Assembly: GCA_026826555.1 (NCBI GenBank)
Contig: JAKSZT010054215.1
Coordinates: forward strand, 19,754,673-19,818,672
Length of the DNA: 64,000 nt
Source: Tolypeutes matacus
Lineage: Eukaryota > Chordata > Mammalia > Cingulata > Chlamyphoridae
Direction of reading: 5' to 3'
Part shown: one piece after another, positions 36,401 to 45,914 of the stretch
Position numbering within the stretch: position 1 is the stretch's first letter
Layout of the letters: the number at the start of each line of letters is the position of its first letter
Program-made: the position numbers and the translations under genes
The notes under the pieces: model-generated
Told to the model about the DNA's origin: nothing
Seen by the model: the letters and a program-made list of their open reading frames with translations, nothing else
Databases searched by the model: none

Positions 36401-37209
36401 CCAGGACCATAAAACTACTAGAAGAAAATGTAGAGAAACATCTTCAAGATCTTGTAGTAGGTGGTGGTTTCTTGGACCTCACTCCCAAAGCACGTGCAAC
36501 AAAAGAAAAAGTAGATAAATGGGACCTCCTCAAAATTAAACACTTTTGCACCTCACAGGACTTTGTCAGAAGGGTGAAAAGGCAGCCAACTCAATGGGAA
36601 AAAATATTTGGAAATCACATATCTGATAAGGGTTTAATATCCAGGATATATAAAGAGATGTTACAACTCAACAATAAAAAGACAAATGACCCAATTTAAA
36701 AATGGGCCAAAGACTTGAATAGACATTTCTCCAAAGAAGAAATACAAATGTCAAAAAAACACATGAAGAAATGCTCAACATCACTCATGATTAGGGAAAT
36801 GCAAATCAAAACTACAATGAGATATCATTTCACACCTATCAGAATGGCCACTATTAAAAAGACAGAGAACTACAAGTGTTGAAGAGGATGTGGCGAGATA
36901 GGAACACTTCTTCACTGTTGGTGGGAATGCAGGATGGTACAACCACTGTGGAGGACTGTTTGGCAGTTCCTAAAGAAGTTGAATATAGACTTTCCATGTG
37001 ACCCTGCAATACCACTACTGGGTATATACCCAGAAGAACTGAGAGCAGTGACACGAACAGACATCTGCACACCGATGTTCATAGCCACATTATTCACCAT
37101 TGCCAAAAGTTGGAAACAACCCAGGTGTCCATCAACAGATGAATGGATAAACAAACTGTGGTTGGTCTATTCACACGATGGAATATTATGCAGCTATAAG
37201 AAGAAATGA
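33488..37209 (+). pseudogene. L1-B ORF2 (endonuclease-RT), broken by a few lesions
   Basis: Candidate start ATG at 33488. Endonuclease motifs are visible in order: 'SLNENGLNSP' (33533 on), 'LQETHL', 'GDFNTPL' and 'SDHNG'. The RT region has '[13 protein letters not shown]', 'IPKPDKD', '[14 protein letters not shown]', '[13 protein letters not shown]' and the active site 'FADDVILYL' (about 35588). The C-terminal region '[12 protein letters not shown]' continues to 36699. The Cys-rich tail is near 36875-36930. Lesions: frameshifts between 33540 and 33574, near 33755 and near 35270; stops at about 34082, 35866 and 36697. Catalytic residues survive, but the frame does not. Confidence 0.92.
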
Positions 37210-37756
37210 AGTCATAAAGCATATGGCAACATGGATGAACCTGGAGGACATTATGTTGAGTGAAGCAAGCCAGACACAAAAAGACAAATACTGTATGAAT
37301 GCATTACTATGAACCAAATATATTGTGTAATATATTGTTTGATTCAAAAAAAAAAAAAAAATTACATGTATCCATTACATTTAATTGAGAAATGTATATA
37401 TTTATTCATCTGTGTTTACTTTTTAGTTTTCAATTGTTTATGTTTTCAATTATTAAATGTACAAAATAAAGTTTTAAAAAAAAGTATGTGCACTCAATTT
37501 CTGCAGATGCCCTTTAGTATTTTAAGAGAATCTTCATCTCAAACCTTCCCTAAAAAAAAAATAAAAAAAATAAAAAAAATTAAGAAATAAGTATGGGCTC
37601 TATATCATTCCAAAAGCATCTTAAGAGCACAGAGCAAATATTAGAGTGACATTTCCAGCCTGATCTTCTCCTCCTCATTCTTCAATATGCAGAGTGAACC
37701 AACTTTATGAAAAAACAAGGAGAACACTAATCAACAGCCATTCCTTCCCATTGCTT

Positions 37757-37944
37757 TAATTTAAAGCAACAATTCTCAAGAGTGTTGTCTCTGGACCAGC
37801 AGTATCACCTTGGAACTTACTAGAAATGCAAATTCTCCAACTGCCCTAGACCCACTGAAGCAGAAACTCTGTGGTGGGACCCAGCAAGCTGTGATGAACA
37901 AGCCCTCTGAGCAAATCTGAAACCAGCTGATGTTTGAGAACCAC
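37757..37944. repeat. MER5A relic
   Basis: 'caattctcaagagtgttgtc', 'gaaatgcaaattctccaact', 'cagaaactctgtggtgggac' and 'tttgagaaccactaat' give a nearly full-length MER5A layout. Confidence 0.8.
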
Positions 37945-38040
37945 TAATTTAGAACAGTGGTTTCAAATCTGGCTGCACGGTGGAATCACCTGAGGACTTT
38001 TAAAAATATAGCTAGCTGTCTGGGTCCTGTCCTCAGGTAC

Positions 38041-38481
38041 TATGATGGTTAGGCTAATGTGTCAACTCGGCCAGGTAATTGTGTCCAGGTGTTTGTTCCA
38101 GCAAGCACTGGGCTAATTGTAATACAAGAGCATTTATGGACTTCAATCACCAGTGAGTTTACTGCTTGGATGGCTGATTATATCTGCATCAATCAGGGAG
38201 ATTTCATCATCAATGGGCAGCGCTTTTATACAATCAGTTGAATGCCTTAAAAGGGGAAGTGATTTCAACATTCAGAGAGAATTTCCCAGCTCTTCGTTGG
38301 ACAGGCAACTTCTTCCAGAAACTCATCAAGGACCTTTCATTGGAGCCACTGGTTTGCAGCCTGCCTGCGGAACCTGGATTTGTGCATCCCCACGGTCGTG
38401 TGAGAGACTCTTTTAAAATTTCATGTCATTGACAGATATCTCCTGTTGATTCTGTTTCCCGAGAGAACCCTGACTAATACA
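38041..38481 (+). repeat. 5' LTR of the ERV-L provirus
   Basis: Starts TATGATGG (the 3' LTR has TGTGATGG, so the terminal TG appears mutated) and ends CCTGACTAATACA. A 'cttttatacaat' TATA-like word lies at 38223. No clear AATAAA is seen. Length 441 bp. Confidence 0.9.
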
Positions 38482-38484
38482 GCT

Positions 38485-38502
38485 TGGTACCGGGAGTGGT
38501 TC
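38485..38502 (+). promoter_or_regulatory. Primer binding site, tRNA-Leu type
   Basis: TGGTACCGGGAGTGGTTC begins three bases after the LTR. The first 15 bases match the complement of the 3' end of a tRNA-Leu (TGGTACCAGGAGTGG) at 14 positions. ERV-L elements are named for leucine-tRNA priming. The tRNA end is given from general knowledge. Confidence 0.8.
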
Positions 38503-38523
38503 TTGAGGAACAGAGTCTTAAAC

Positions 38524-40359
38524 ATGGGATGTCTGAGGTGGTTCTGGGAGTTTTGTAACTGGCTTTCTACTCTAATTGGACTCAAGGGTACTAATGACTC
38601 CCTTTCCAATAATGAGGTTTCTAACAGTCCATGGCATGAGCTGGCAACAGAGATACGCAAAATAGCATCATTGGATTCCCCCACTTCCACGCTTACAAGA
38701 AGCAAGGGTCTGGGTGAGAGTGTTTTCAACACCTTAACAGAATTTTGTGGAATAAAAAAATATAATGATGTTGGCTGGCTCCTCCTAGATACTTTGGATA
38801 CAGTTACAAAAGAAAGAGATGAACTAAAGTCTTCAAATTTGAAATTTAAATGCCGCATGAATGATATGAAAGTTTCTACGTGTGCCTTGAAAGAAAATCT
38901 TGTCTCCTGTAGCCACGGACTTGAGATATCTGAGAATCAAACCCAGACTCTCATTGTACGAATAGCAGAATTACAGAGGAAACTAAAATCTCAACCTCGC
39001 AGGGTTTCTGCAATTGAAGCAAAGGCATTGATTGGAAAGGAGTGGAACCCCAAGGATTGGGACATATGGGATGATGATAATATTGGTGGGGACATTGGAA
39101 CTCTAAATTCTGCGGAGATTTTACCAGATAAACCTGTGATGGCCTGCCCTGTGGAGACCACACCTTCTCAACCTTGTATCATCCAGCCTCCACCTTGCCC
39201 CAGAAAGTCTGTACCTCCTCCCAGCCACGAGGCAGGTACCAACCAATCTCCAGCATGCATGGTCCAACTTCCAGTCTGCCCTGAGGAATCTGTCTTCCAA
39301 CCCCTGCCTGAAGAGAATAATCCTGCCTCACCAGAAGAAAATGCAAAGGAATGCCCTCAGGTCAGTAGCCTGCAAGACATCTCTAATCCTTCTCCTTACC
39401 CAGACCCCCCACCCCTCTTGTCTTCGAGACCCACTACTAGATTAAAATCACAACAAGCCCCCAAAGGTGAAATACAAAGTGTGACCCAAGAGTACGTATG
39501 CTATACTCTGAAAGAACTGCATGAGTTTTCCAACTTAAATAGACAGAAATCAGGGGAATATGTGTGGGAATGGATACTAAGGGTATGGGATAATGGTGGA
39601 AGGAGTATAAAGTTGGATCAGGCAGAATTTATTGATATGGGCCAACTAAGCAGAAATTCTGGATTCAGCGCTGTAGCTCGAGGGGTTAGAAAGGGCTCTA
39701 ACAGTTTGTTTGGGTGGCTGACTGAAGCATGGACCAAACGATGGCCTAGCATGTCTGATGTTGAGATGCCTGATTTGCCCTGGTATACAGTAGACGAGGG
39801 GATTCAAAGGCTTAGAGAGATTGGAATGCTAGAATGGACTTACCATTTGAGACCTGCCCACCCACCCCAGGAATGTCCAGAGGACACACCTTTAACCAGG
39901 ACTGTGAGGAATAAATTCATAAGACTAACTCCATCTTCTCTGAAGAGCTCTGTGGTTGCTCTTCTCTGCAGTCCAGATATTACTGTAGGTGGGGCTGTAA
40001 TGGAATTGGAATCCTTAAATATTATGGGGATGATCGGATCAAGGCCCGGTAAAAGTCAAGTATCAGCAGTTAATCGCCAAAAGCGAGGTAGGCGTGGCTA
40101 CCGCAATGAAAGACAGATTCGAAACAGCACACAGAATAGTCTGACTCGCGTGGAGTTATGGCGTTGGCTAATAGATCATGGGGTACCTAGAAGTGAAATA
40201 CATGGACAGTCTACTAAATTTCTTCTGGATCTGTATAAGCAGAAGAGTTCTAGGTCAAGTGAACAAAATCCTAACTCAAATTACAGATACAGAGAATCAC
40301 GGCCCCTTAATCAGTTCCCAGACTTGAGACAGTTTACAGACCCAGAGCCCCCTGAATGA
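38524..40359 (+). CDS. gag: Intact ERV-L Gag polyprotein frame (Fv1-like candidate)
   Basis: A 611-codon uninterrupted frame; the same frame is open upstream to an ATG at 38446 inside the LTR. I choose 38524 because it follows the primer binding site and gives Met-Gly-Cys, an N-myristoylation-like start. Layout in that numbering: tryptophan-rich N-terminus (1-40); probable coiled coil (about 82-160); Pro-rich linker (about 205-315); capsid-like part from 'YTLKELHEFSNLNRQ' (about 328). This contains Q341-x3-E345-x7-R353, the retroviral major-homology-region pattern. A basic stretch 'RQKRGRRGYRNERQIR' lies at about 517-532. No Cys-His zinc knuckle is present. It would assemble viral cores. Mouse Fv1 is a co-opted ERV-L gag that blocks incoming retroviral capsids, so a retained host function is possible but unproven. 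Confidence 0.85.
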   Translation: MGCLRWFWEFCNWLSTLIGLKGTNDSLSNNEVSNSPWHELATEIRKIASLDSPTSTLTRSKGLGESVFNTLTEFCGIKKYNDVGWLLLDTLDTVTKERDELKSSNLKFKCRMNDMKVSTCALKENLVSCSHGLEISENQTQTLIVRIAELQRKLKSQPRRVSAIEAKALIGKEWNPKDWDIWDDDNIGGDIGTLNSAEILPDKPVMACPVETTPSQPCIIQPPPCPRKSVPPPSHEAGTNQSPACMVQLPVCPEESVFQPLPEENNPASPEENAKECPQVSSLQDISNPSPYPDPPPLLSSRPTTRLKSQQAPKGEIQSVTQEYVCYTLKELHEFSNLNRQKSGEYVWEWILRVWDNGGRSIKLDQAEFIDMGQLSRNSGFSAVARGVRKGSNSLFGWLTEAWTKRWPSMSDVEMPDLPWYTVDEGIQRLREIGMLEWTYHLRPAHPPQECPEDTPLTRTVRNKFIRLTPSSLKSSVVALLCSPDITVGGAVMELESLNIMGMIGSRPGKSQVSAVNRQKRGRRGYRNERQIRNSTQNSLTRVELWRWLIDHGVPRSEIHGQSTKFLLDLYKQKSSRSSEQNPNSNYRYRESRPLNQFPDLRQFTDPEPPE

Positions 40360-40800
40360 GGAGAAGGCCAGGTCCCCTTGGGGAAGGATCCTGTTAAACT
40401 GCCAAAAATTTATACAGTTAATCTTCCTCCCACCTTTCCCCAGGGAGACCTACGGCCTTTTGCCAGAGTAACTGTGCATTGGGGAAAAAAGAAATGATCA
40501 GACATTTCGGGGATTATTAGACACTGGCTCAGAAGTCACATTAATTCCAGGAGATCCAAAACATCACTGTGGTCCACCAGTCAGAGTAGGGGCTTATGGA
40601 GGTCAGGTGATTGATGGAGTTTTAGCTCAGGTCCGTCTCACAGTGGGTCCAGTGGGTCCCCGGACCCATTCTGTGGTTATTTCTCCAGTTCCAGAATGCA
40701 TAATAGGAATAGACATACTCAGTAACTGGCAGAATCCCCACATTGGATCCCTGACTCGTGGAGTGAGGGCTATTATGGTTGGAAAGGTCAAGTGGAAGCC
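40360..40800 (+). pseudogene. pro: ERV-L protease region, frameshifted
   Basis: The Gag frame continues open for 45 codons past the Gag UGA (40357-40359) to a second stop at 40495-40497. Gag and Pro therefore share one frame, as in viruses that use stop-codon readthrough. Near the A-run at 40485-40490 the frame shifts, and the aspartic protease appears in the next frame. It has the catalytic 'LLDTGSEVTLIP' (Asp codon at 40520) and the downstream 'IIGIDILSNW' block. One small indel in the homopolymer explains the break. Function: maturation of Gag-Pol. Confidence 0.8.
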
Positions 40801-41590
40801 TCTAGAACTGCCCCTGCCTAGTAAAATAGTAACTCAAAGGCAATACCAGATTCCTGGAGGTATTGCAGAGATTAGTGCCACCATCAAGGATTTGAAGGAT
40901 GCAGGGGTGGTGATTCCCACCACATCCCTATTCAGCTCTCCTATTTGGCCTGTGCAGAAAACAGATGGATCTTGGAGGATGACAGTAGATTATCGTAAAC
41001 TTAACCAGGTGGTGACTCCAATTGCAGCTGCTGTCTCAGATGTGGTATCATTGCTTGAGCAAATCAACACTTCCCCTGGTACCTGGTATGCAGCTGTTGA
41101 TCTGGCAAATGCTTTTTTCTCAATTGCCATTGGTAAGGACCACCAGAAACAGTTTGCTTTCAGCTGGCAAGGCCAGCAGTTTACTTTCACTCTCCAGCCC
41201 TATGTCATAATATTGTCTGCAGGGATCTTGATCGTCTCTCCCTCCCACGAGACATCACACTGGTCCATTATATTGATGATGTCATGTTGATAGGACCTAC
41301 TGAGCAAGAAGTAACAAAGACTCTAGATTTATTGGTAAGGCATTTGCATGAGAGAGGATCGGAGATAAATCCAACAAAAATACAGGGTCCTTCCACTTCA
41401 GTGAAATTTCTAGGTGTCCAGTGGTGTGGGGCCTGTCGAGATATCCCTTCTAAAGTAAAGGATAAGCTGTTGCACTTGGCCCCTCCTACAACCAAAAAAG
41501 AGGCACACCGCTTAGTTGGCCCTTTGGATTTTGGAGACAACACATTCCTTATTTGGGTGTGTTACTGTGGCCCATTTACCAAGTGACCAG
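40801..41590 (+). pseudogene. pol: ERV-L reverse transcriptase, deleted and frameshifted
   Basis: RT fingers and palm: 'FSSPIWPVQKTDGSWRMTVDYRKLNQ', reported here only as a landmark spanning about 40935-41010; then the motif A region 'AAVDLANAFFSI' (first catalytic Asp present). At 41190-41197 the frame breaks. The conserved segment between 'FTL' and the 'PALCHN' block is missing, consistent with a deletion of about 20 nt. The next frame carries the active site 'YIDDVM' (about 41268). Another shift lies between about 41500 and 41560. Not functional. Confidence 0.85.
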
Positions 41591-42600
41591 AAAAGCTGCT
41601 AGTTTTGATTGGGGACTGGAACAAGAGAAAGCCCTGCGACAGGTCCAGGCTGCTGTGCAAGCTGCACTACCACTTGGACCACATGATCCAGCAGATCCAA
41701 TGGTGTTGGAAGTTTCAGTGGCAAATAGAGATTCTGTCTGGAGCCTTTGGCAGACCCCTATAGGGGAATCACAATGCAGACCCTTAGGATTTTGGAGCAA
41801 AGCCTTGCCATCCTCTGCAGATAACTACTCCCCTTTTGAGAAGCAGCTTTTGGCTTGCTACTGGGCCTTAGTAGAGACTGAACGCTTAACCATGGGCCAT
41901 CAAGTTACCATGAGACCTGAGTTACCTATCATGAGCTGGGTATTGTCTGACCCACCAAACCATAAAGTTGGGCGTGCACAGCAGCACTCCATAATAAAGT
42001 GGAAGTGGTATATACAAGATAGGGCTCGAGCAGGTCCTGAAGGCACAAGTAAGTTACATGAGGAAGTAGCCCAAATGCCCATGGTCACAGCCCCTGCCAT
42101 GTTACCTTCTCTTTCCCAGCCCACAGCTTTGGCCTCTTGGGGAGTCCCTTACAATCAGTTGACTGAGGATGAGAAAACTCGGGCCTGGTTTACAGATGGT
42201 TCTGCACGATATGCAGGTACCACCCCAAAAGCGGACAGCTGCAGCACTGCAGTCCTCTTCTGGGACATCCTTGAAGGATAGCAGTGAGGGCAAACCCTCC
42301 CAGTGGGCAGAGCTTTGAGCAGTGCATCTAGTTGTTCATTTTGCTTGGAAGAAGAAATGGCCAGTGGTGCATTTGTACACTGATTCATGGGCTGTTGCCA
42401 ATGGTTTGGCTGGATGGTCAGGGACCTGGAAGGAACATGATTGGAAAATTGGTGACAAGGAGGTCTGGGGAAGGGGTAGGTGGATAGACCTTTCTGAGTG
42501 GGCAAAAAACATGAACATATTCGTGTCCCACATGAATGCTCACCAGAGGGTGACTTCAGCAGAGGAAGAGTTTAATAAGCAAGTGGATAAGATGACCTGC
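41553..42600 (+). pseudogene. pol: ERV-L connection and RNase H region, broken
   Basis: The frame at 41553-42281 has 'ASFDWGLEQEKAL' (RT connection region) and the RNase H start 'AWFTDGSARYAG' (Asp present, about 42190). The frame shifts at about 42215-42240. An in-frame TGA lies at 42316-42318, where the preceding and following residues fit the family (probable CGA to TGA). The later RNase H motifs are 'LYTDSWAVANGL' and 'SHMNAHQ'. RNase H degrades the RNA strand during reverse transcription. Confidence 0.82.
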
Positions 42601-43176
42601 TCTGTGGCTAATGCTCAGCCTCTTTCCCCAGCCACTCCTGTCATTGCCCAATGGGCTCATGAACAAAATGGCCATGGAGGTAGGGATGGAGGTTATGCAT
42701 GGGCTCAGCAACATGGACTTCCCCTCACCAAGGCTGACTTGGCTACAGCCACTGCTGAATGCTCAATCTGCCAGCAGCAGAGTCCCACACTCAGCCCCAG
42801 ATATGGCACCATTCCTCGAGGTGACCAGCCTGCTACCTGGTGGCAGGTGGACTACATTGGGCCACTTCCAACATGGAAGGGACAGCGATTTGTTTTAACT
42901 GGAATAGACACATACTCTGTCTATGGGTTTGCATTTCTGGCACGCAATGCTTCTTCCAAAACTACCATCCGTGGACTTACCGAATGTCTTATCTACCACC
43001 ATGGCATTCCACACAGCATTGCTTCTCATCAAGGAACCTATTTCACAGCAAATGATGTGCGGGAATGGGCACATGCCCATGGAATTCACTGGTCTTACCA
43101 TGTTCCCCATCACCCTGAAGCAGCTGGATTAATAGAACAGTGGAATGGCCTTTTGAAGACTCAATTACGGCGCTAA
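42601..43176 (+). pseudogene. pol: ERV-L integrase, catalytic Asp replaced by His
   Basis: N-terminal zinc-binding residues: 'HEQNGHGG' and 'CSICQQQ'. Catalytic core: first Asp in 'WWQVDYIGPL' (about 42853). The second position, normally Asp, is His in 'ASHQGTYF' (CAT codon 43027-43029). The Glu is present in 'GLIEQWNG' (about 43131). The triad is thus D-H-E, which should abolish strand transfer. The frame ends at TAA 43174-43176, in frame with the following dUTPase. The frame is otherwise open from 42319. Confidence 0.86.
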
Positions 43177-43887
43177 CTAGGTGGCAATACCTTGCAGGGC
43201 TGGGGCAATGTTCTCCAGGAGGCTGTGTATGCTCTGAATCAGTGTCCTCTCTATGATGCTGTTTCTCCCATAGCCAGGATTCATGGGTCCGGGAATCAAG
43301 GGGTGGAAATGGGAGTGGCACCACTCACTATTACCCCTAGTGACCCACTAGGAAAATTTTTGCTTCCTTTCCCTGCAACCTTAAGCTCTGCTGGTCTACA
43401 GGTTTTAGTCCCAAAAGGAGGAGTGCTACCACCTGGGAACATAACAGTGATTCCATTGAACTGGAAGTTAAGACTGCCACCTGGCCACTTTGGGCTCCTC
43501 TTACCTGTGAATCAACAGGCAAAGAAGGGAATTACTGTACTGTATGGGGTGATTGATCCTGACTATCAAGGGGAAATAGGACTACATCTACATAATGAGG
43601 GTAAAGAAGAGTTTGCCTGGAATGCAGAAGATCCTCTAGGGCGTCTCCTAGTCCTGCCATGCCCTGTGATTAAAATCAATGGAAAATTGCAACAAACCAA
43701 TTCAAGCAGGACTAACAATGGCCCAGAATCTTCGGGAATGAAAGTTTGGGTCACCCCACCAGGCAAAGAACCACGGCCAGCTGAAGTGCTTGCTGAAGGT
43801 AACGGGAACATGGAATGGGTAGTGGAAGAAGGTAGTGATAAATATGAACTTCGACCACATGACCAGTTACAGAAACGAGGACTATGA
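43177..43887 (+). pseudogene. ERV-L dUTPase-like C-terminal domain of Pol
   Basis: Same frame as the integrase after one nonsense codon. The protein contains 'GVIDPDYQGEIGL', a clear trimeric-dUTPase motif 3, preceded by a 'LPPGHFGLLLP' block. The motif 1 position reads 'AGLQVLVP', with Gln where an Asp is usual. Motif 2 (P-R-S) is not conserved. A dUTPase placed after integrase is characteristic of ERV-L. Its role is to keep uracil out of viral DNA. About 230 open codons remain, but it lacks its own translation signal and key residues are lost. Confidence 0.85.
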
Positions 43888-44216
43888 TAGTCATGAACCC
43901 CTCTTCCATGTTTCGTTATGAGTATGATTGTATATGTACACAAATTTCTTTGTTTTCTTCCCCAACTTTTTCCCCTATCATGAAAAGTTGTATTATTTCC
44001 ACATAATATTTAAGGATGTCAAGTTTAAGAGTGACTATTACCCAAGAACTTGCACCCTGTCCTGTGGGGAATTAATGCGTTTCCGGTTGTACGCAGGGGA
44101 AGTTAAACATTGTTAGGCGGAAATATATATGTATGCTTGTCTGTTATTGTTTTTACTTAGAGACTAAGTATGGTTTAGAGTATTGTGTATGATTGCCAAG
44201 TTGACAAAGGGTGGAC
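43888..44216 (+). other. ERV-L 3' internal region without env; polypurine tract
   Basis: About 330 bp between the dUTPase stop and the 3' LTR, with no envelope-like frame. It ends in 'gacaaagggtggac' (44203-44216), a purine-rich tract directly before the LTR and the likely plus-strand primer. Confidence 0.75.
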
Positions 44217-44653
44217 TGTGATGGTTAGGCTAATGTGTCAATTCGGCCAGGTAATTGTGTCCAGGTGTTTGTTCCAGCAAACACTGGGCTAATTGTAATA
44301 CAAGAGCATTTATGAACTTCAATTACCAGTGAGTTTACTGCATGGATGGCTGATTACATCTGCATTAATCAGGAAGACTGCATCAGCAATGGGTGATGCT
44401 TTTATCCAATCAGTTGAATGCCTCAAAAGGGGAAGTGATTTCAACATTCAGAGAGAATTTCCCAGCTCTTCGCTGGACAGGCAACTTCTCCCAGAAATTC
44501 ATCAATGACCTTTCATTGGAGCCACTGGTTTGCAGCCCGCCTGTGGAACCTGGATTTGTGCATCCCCACCATCGTGTGAGACTCTTAAAATTTCATATTA
44601 TTGACAAATATCTCCTGTTGATTCTGTTTCCTGAGAGAACCCTGACTAATACA
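44217..44653 (+). repeat. 3' LTR of the ERV-L provirus
   Basis: Starts TGTGATGG and ends CTGACTAATACA. 437 bp, colinear with the 5' LTR. Most differences are transitions. Confidence 0.92.
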
Positions 44654-44745
44654 GATACTATAATGTAATAGTGTGGGCATCAGGACTTTTAAAAGCTCTA
44701 ACATGCCACCACATTTGAGAACCCCTGCTTAGACCTTATTTTACT

Positions 44746-44957
44746 TTTTTTTTTTTTTGAGAGACCAGGGGCTGGGGATTGAAACTGGGACCTCATATGT
44801 GGGAAGCCAGAGCTCAACCACTGAGCCACATCGGCTTCCCTAAGTTGTTTTCTTCATTTGTTTGTTTGTTTTTATTTTTTCAGGAGGTACCAGGAACCAG
44901 AACCAGGACCTCCCATGAGGGAGACGGGCGCTCAACTGCTTGAGCCACATTCGCTCC
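44746..44957 (-). mobile_element. DAS SINE dimer
   Basis: Two minus-strand tRNA-like units (44752-44839 and 44880-44957), with B-box complements 'ggggattgaaactggg' and 'aggaaccagaaccagg'. One perfect 12-bp TSD CCTTATTTTACT encloses both (44734-44745 and 44958-44969), so the pair moved as one unit. Confidence 0.9.
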
Positions 44958-45246
44958 CCTTATTTTACTCTTAAACTTATGAAAATTGTTAGGAGTAAAT
45001 ATACATCTGGAAATAGGTGCTAGCTCACTGGGCTGGAACCTAAGAGGCACTTTTCCTATAGAGACGTTGGTTTTAGGTAAATACAGGCTGCCGGGCACTC
45101 TTAACTCCTCTGAGCTGTCCCAAAGCCCATATTTTTCTCCTGAGGATGTACCAGGATGTACCCAGAGCTCAATTGTGATGGACATCACCTGGGCTAATAG
45201 CAGCACCTGGGAGAAGATATGTGGAGAACAATTAAACATAATTCTT

Positions 45247-45352
45247 TTTTTTTTTTTTTTCTTTTTCCCCTCCAGGAGGTCCCAGGTATCGAACCCAGGT
45301 CCCTCCATATGGGAGACAGACGCCCAACCATTTGAGCCACATCTGCCCCCCC
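45247..45352 (-). mobile_element. DAS SINE, single unit
   Basis: Poly(T) then 'aggaggtcccaggtatcgaa' and 'gagccacatctgcccccc'. Perfect 14-bp TSD TAAACATAATTCTT at 45233-45246 and 45353-45366. Confidence 0.92.
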
Positions 45353-45914
45353 TAAACATAATTCTTATATTTAATTTTTTTGTTTGTTTCAGATTTGGGA
45401 ATAAAGCTTTTTCTAGCCAACTGATGTTGGCTTCTTGGTAAGTAACTTGGTGTGTAACAAATAGAAGCATAATTCAAGATACAAAGCACACATTCCCTTC
45501 TGTTCTATCTAGAGGTCTTGGCTGGATCTTCACTGAGCTCCCATAGCCACTCTATTTTAGCATAAATGAGGCCATCTTCCAGGTAATTGCTCCTTGTCTC
45601 TCACTGAAGGCAGGCTGCAAGCAAAGAGTGCATTTTATACATCTCTTTGTCTCCAGGACCCAGAGCTCAGCAGGCCTTCCGTAATATTTGTCGAATGAGT
45701 CAGTGAATGAACTATGAAAGCCATTCTCCATCTCCAAACAAGAATGTGTATATTCTGTCAACAGCCACAAAACAGCTTCATGGCTTTCTGTAAGCCAGGA
45801 GGTATAAGAAAGGCCTTACAATCTGAAGACTGAGACTATTTCCTTGTGTTCTTAAACCCTTCACAACATTGTAAACGTAATAAACAGCACTGAAGTATGT
45901 CTGTGAATGTAGTT

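Larger units (their letters stand above)
31297..37480 (+). mobile_element. L1-B: full-length LINE-1, recently degraded
   Basis: A 6.2-kb LINE-1 with a near-perfect 12-bp TSD: AAAGTATCTGCA at 31285-31296 and AAAGTATGTGCA at 37481-37492. Order: 5'UTR (31297-32432), ORF1 (32433-33406), ORF2 (33488-about 37209) and a 3'UTR with an internal A-run at 37347-37361 and AATAAA at 37465. It is less decayed than L1-A: long stretches of both ORFs remain open, up to 389 codons. A few frameshifts and stops inactivate it. Its 5'UTR is unrelated in layout to that of L1-A. Confidence 0.9.
38041..44653 (+). mobile_element. ERV-L (class III) provirus, env-less, 6.6 kb
   Basis: Paired LTRs (38041-38481 and 44217-44653) flank gag-pro-RT-RNaseH-IN-dUTPase. 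The dUTPase downstream of integrase and the lack of env are hallmarks of the ERV-L group. Candidate 5-bp TSD: GGTAC at 38036-38040 and GATAC at 44654-44658, 4 of 5 matching. By my hand alignment the LTRs differ at about 30 of 437 aligned sites plus two 2-bp indels, about 7%. That is a moderate age, much younger than the placental-wide ERV-L copies. gag is open; pol is not. Confidence 0.93.
37957..44730. repeat. MER5-like element split by the ERV-L provirus
   Basis: Left half, 37957-38040: 'cagtggtttcaaatctggct' and 'tggaatcacctgagg'. Right half, about 44659-44730: 'gggcatcaggacttttaaaa' and 'catttgagaacccctgc'. Together they make one MER5-type hAT element with complementary ends, so the provirus inserted inside it. 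Confidence 0.75.

Noticed and set aside
38421..38858. 145-codon minus-strand frame opposite gag
   Set aside because: Antisense to an open gag with no motifs; explained by codon bias of the sense frame.
43888..44216. Possible env gene in the ERV-L provirus
   Set aside because: Only about 330 bp with no signal peptide, transmembrane or surface-protein features. ERV-L typically lacks env.
44880..45470. 196-codon minus-strand frame
   Set aside because: Built from two DAS SINE inserts plus their poly(A) (a lysine run), with TSDs showing separate insertions.
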